Positions 63,879 to 64,000 of a DNA stretch of 64,000 nt are shown here, in pieces. The translations under genes were made by a program, and so were the position numbers. Source of the stretch: Aureimonas sp. ME7 (GTDB taxonomy: Bacteria > Pseudomonadota > Alphaproteobacteria > Rhizobiales > Rhizobiaceae); NCBI RefSeq assembly GCF_903970965.1, contig NZ_CAJCKW010000006.1, positions 124,001 through 188,000 of the forward strand. Reading direction: 5' to 3'. Positions within the stretch are counted from its first letter, which is position 1, and the number at the start of each line of letters is the position of its first letter. The notes under the pieces are model-generated. The model saw only the letters and a list, made by a program, of their open reading frames with translations, was not told the origin of the DNA and did not search any database.

Positions 63879-64000
63879 TCAGGCCGCGTCCACCCGGCGC
63901 TCCAGCACCGTGACGGGCTTGGCGATGTCGCCGGAGGCGGGATCGAAGACCATGGCGGCGGCGGGATCGAACTCCAGCCACACCTTGCGGCTCGGCCACG
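63879..64000 (-). CDS. C-terminal end of an ABC transporter ATP-binding protein (partial)
   Basis: The last 40 codons of a gene that begins outside the window are visible. They read WPSRKVWLEFDPAAAMVFDP followed by a hydrophilic end and TGA at 63881-63879. This resembles the TOBE-type C-terminus of sugar-phosphate/UgpC-like ABC ATPases. It is 72 bases upstream of the phosphatase gene on the same strand, so the phosphatase and metallophosphoesterase genes probably follow an ABC importer operon. Confidence 0.5.
   Translation of the reverse strand, partial: WPSRKVWLEFDPAAAMVFDPASGDIAKPVTVLERRVDAA

Overview
The window is GC-rich (third codon positions mostly G or C), densely coded and almost free of mobile DNA. 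FecI/FecR iron signalling, a NicR-type nicotinate cluster, iolCDE fusions and the overall protein flavour suggest an alphaproteobacterium of the Hyphomicrobiales (Rhizobiales), perhaps near Aurantimonadaceae. I infer this from protein style only; there is no rRNA or other marker here. I found no tRNA, rRNA, insertion sequence, CRISPR array or origin.

Layout. (1) 1-7.8 kb: galE, a carboxymuconolactone-decarboxylase remnant plus a cupin, a small exported protein, an OmpR-type two-component pair, a membrane-anchored metallophosphoesterase, and an exported protein made of thirteen 14-residue Gly/Ala/Ser repeats. (2) 8.1-15.2 kb: an iron-siderophore operon (ECF sigma, FecR, TonB-dependent receptor, periplasmic binding protein, fused FecCD permease) with no ATPase. 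(3) 15.3-19.6 kb: a YcaO-TfuA pair followed at once by an unlisted 40-codon ORF whose C-terminus is rich in Cys/Ser/Thr, then a BTAD/TPR regulator and a 76-aa protein. This is the best candidate for an undescribed RiPP (modified peptide) system. (4) 19.8-34.4 kb: a complete aerobic nicotinate pathway (nicAB, nicC, nicX, nicD, nicF, nicE, nicR) with divergent promoters that each carry a related palindrome at the start site. An MFS porter and a polyamine-type ABC importer follow on the same strand. (5) 34.5-39.4 kb: two large cytoplasmic glycoside hydrolases directly behind nicB. (6) 39.4-47.6 kb: an intact aldehyde dehydrogenase next to a decay zone. The zone holds hglS with an internal deletion, a doubly frameshifted LysR gene, a binding protein with a nonsense codon, a frameshifted ABC ATPase, fused permease/flavoprotein fragments, a broken flavodoxin-type reductase and a LysR frame with no start codon. 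It looks like a degenerating lysine/pipecolate (2-oxoadipate) catabolic island. (7) 48-59.7 kb: uxaC with a four-gene ABC importer, converging on iolCDE and divergent iolG, with GGAA-N6-TTCC IolR-type sites between iolC and iolG. (8) 59.7-64 kb: a Na/Pi-cotransporter-like protein, then a metallophosphoesterase and a dual-specificity-type phosphatase behind the C-terminus of an ABC ATPase that runs off the window.

How it works together. Nicotinate is hydroxylated by NicAB, decarboxylated and hydroxylated by NicC, ring-opened by NicX and taken to fumarate and formate by NicD, NicF and NicE. All four downstream enzymes that I could check residue by residue keep their catalytic residues. The inositol enzymes carry myo-inositol through dehydrogenation, dehydration, ring hydrolysis and phosphorylation, but iolB, iolA and iolR are not in the window. 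Overall the window is a catabolic and transport neighbourhood with a separate peptide-modification locus.
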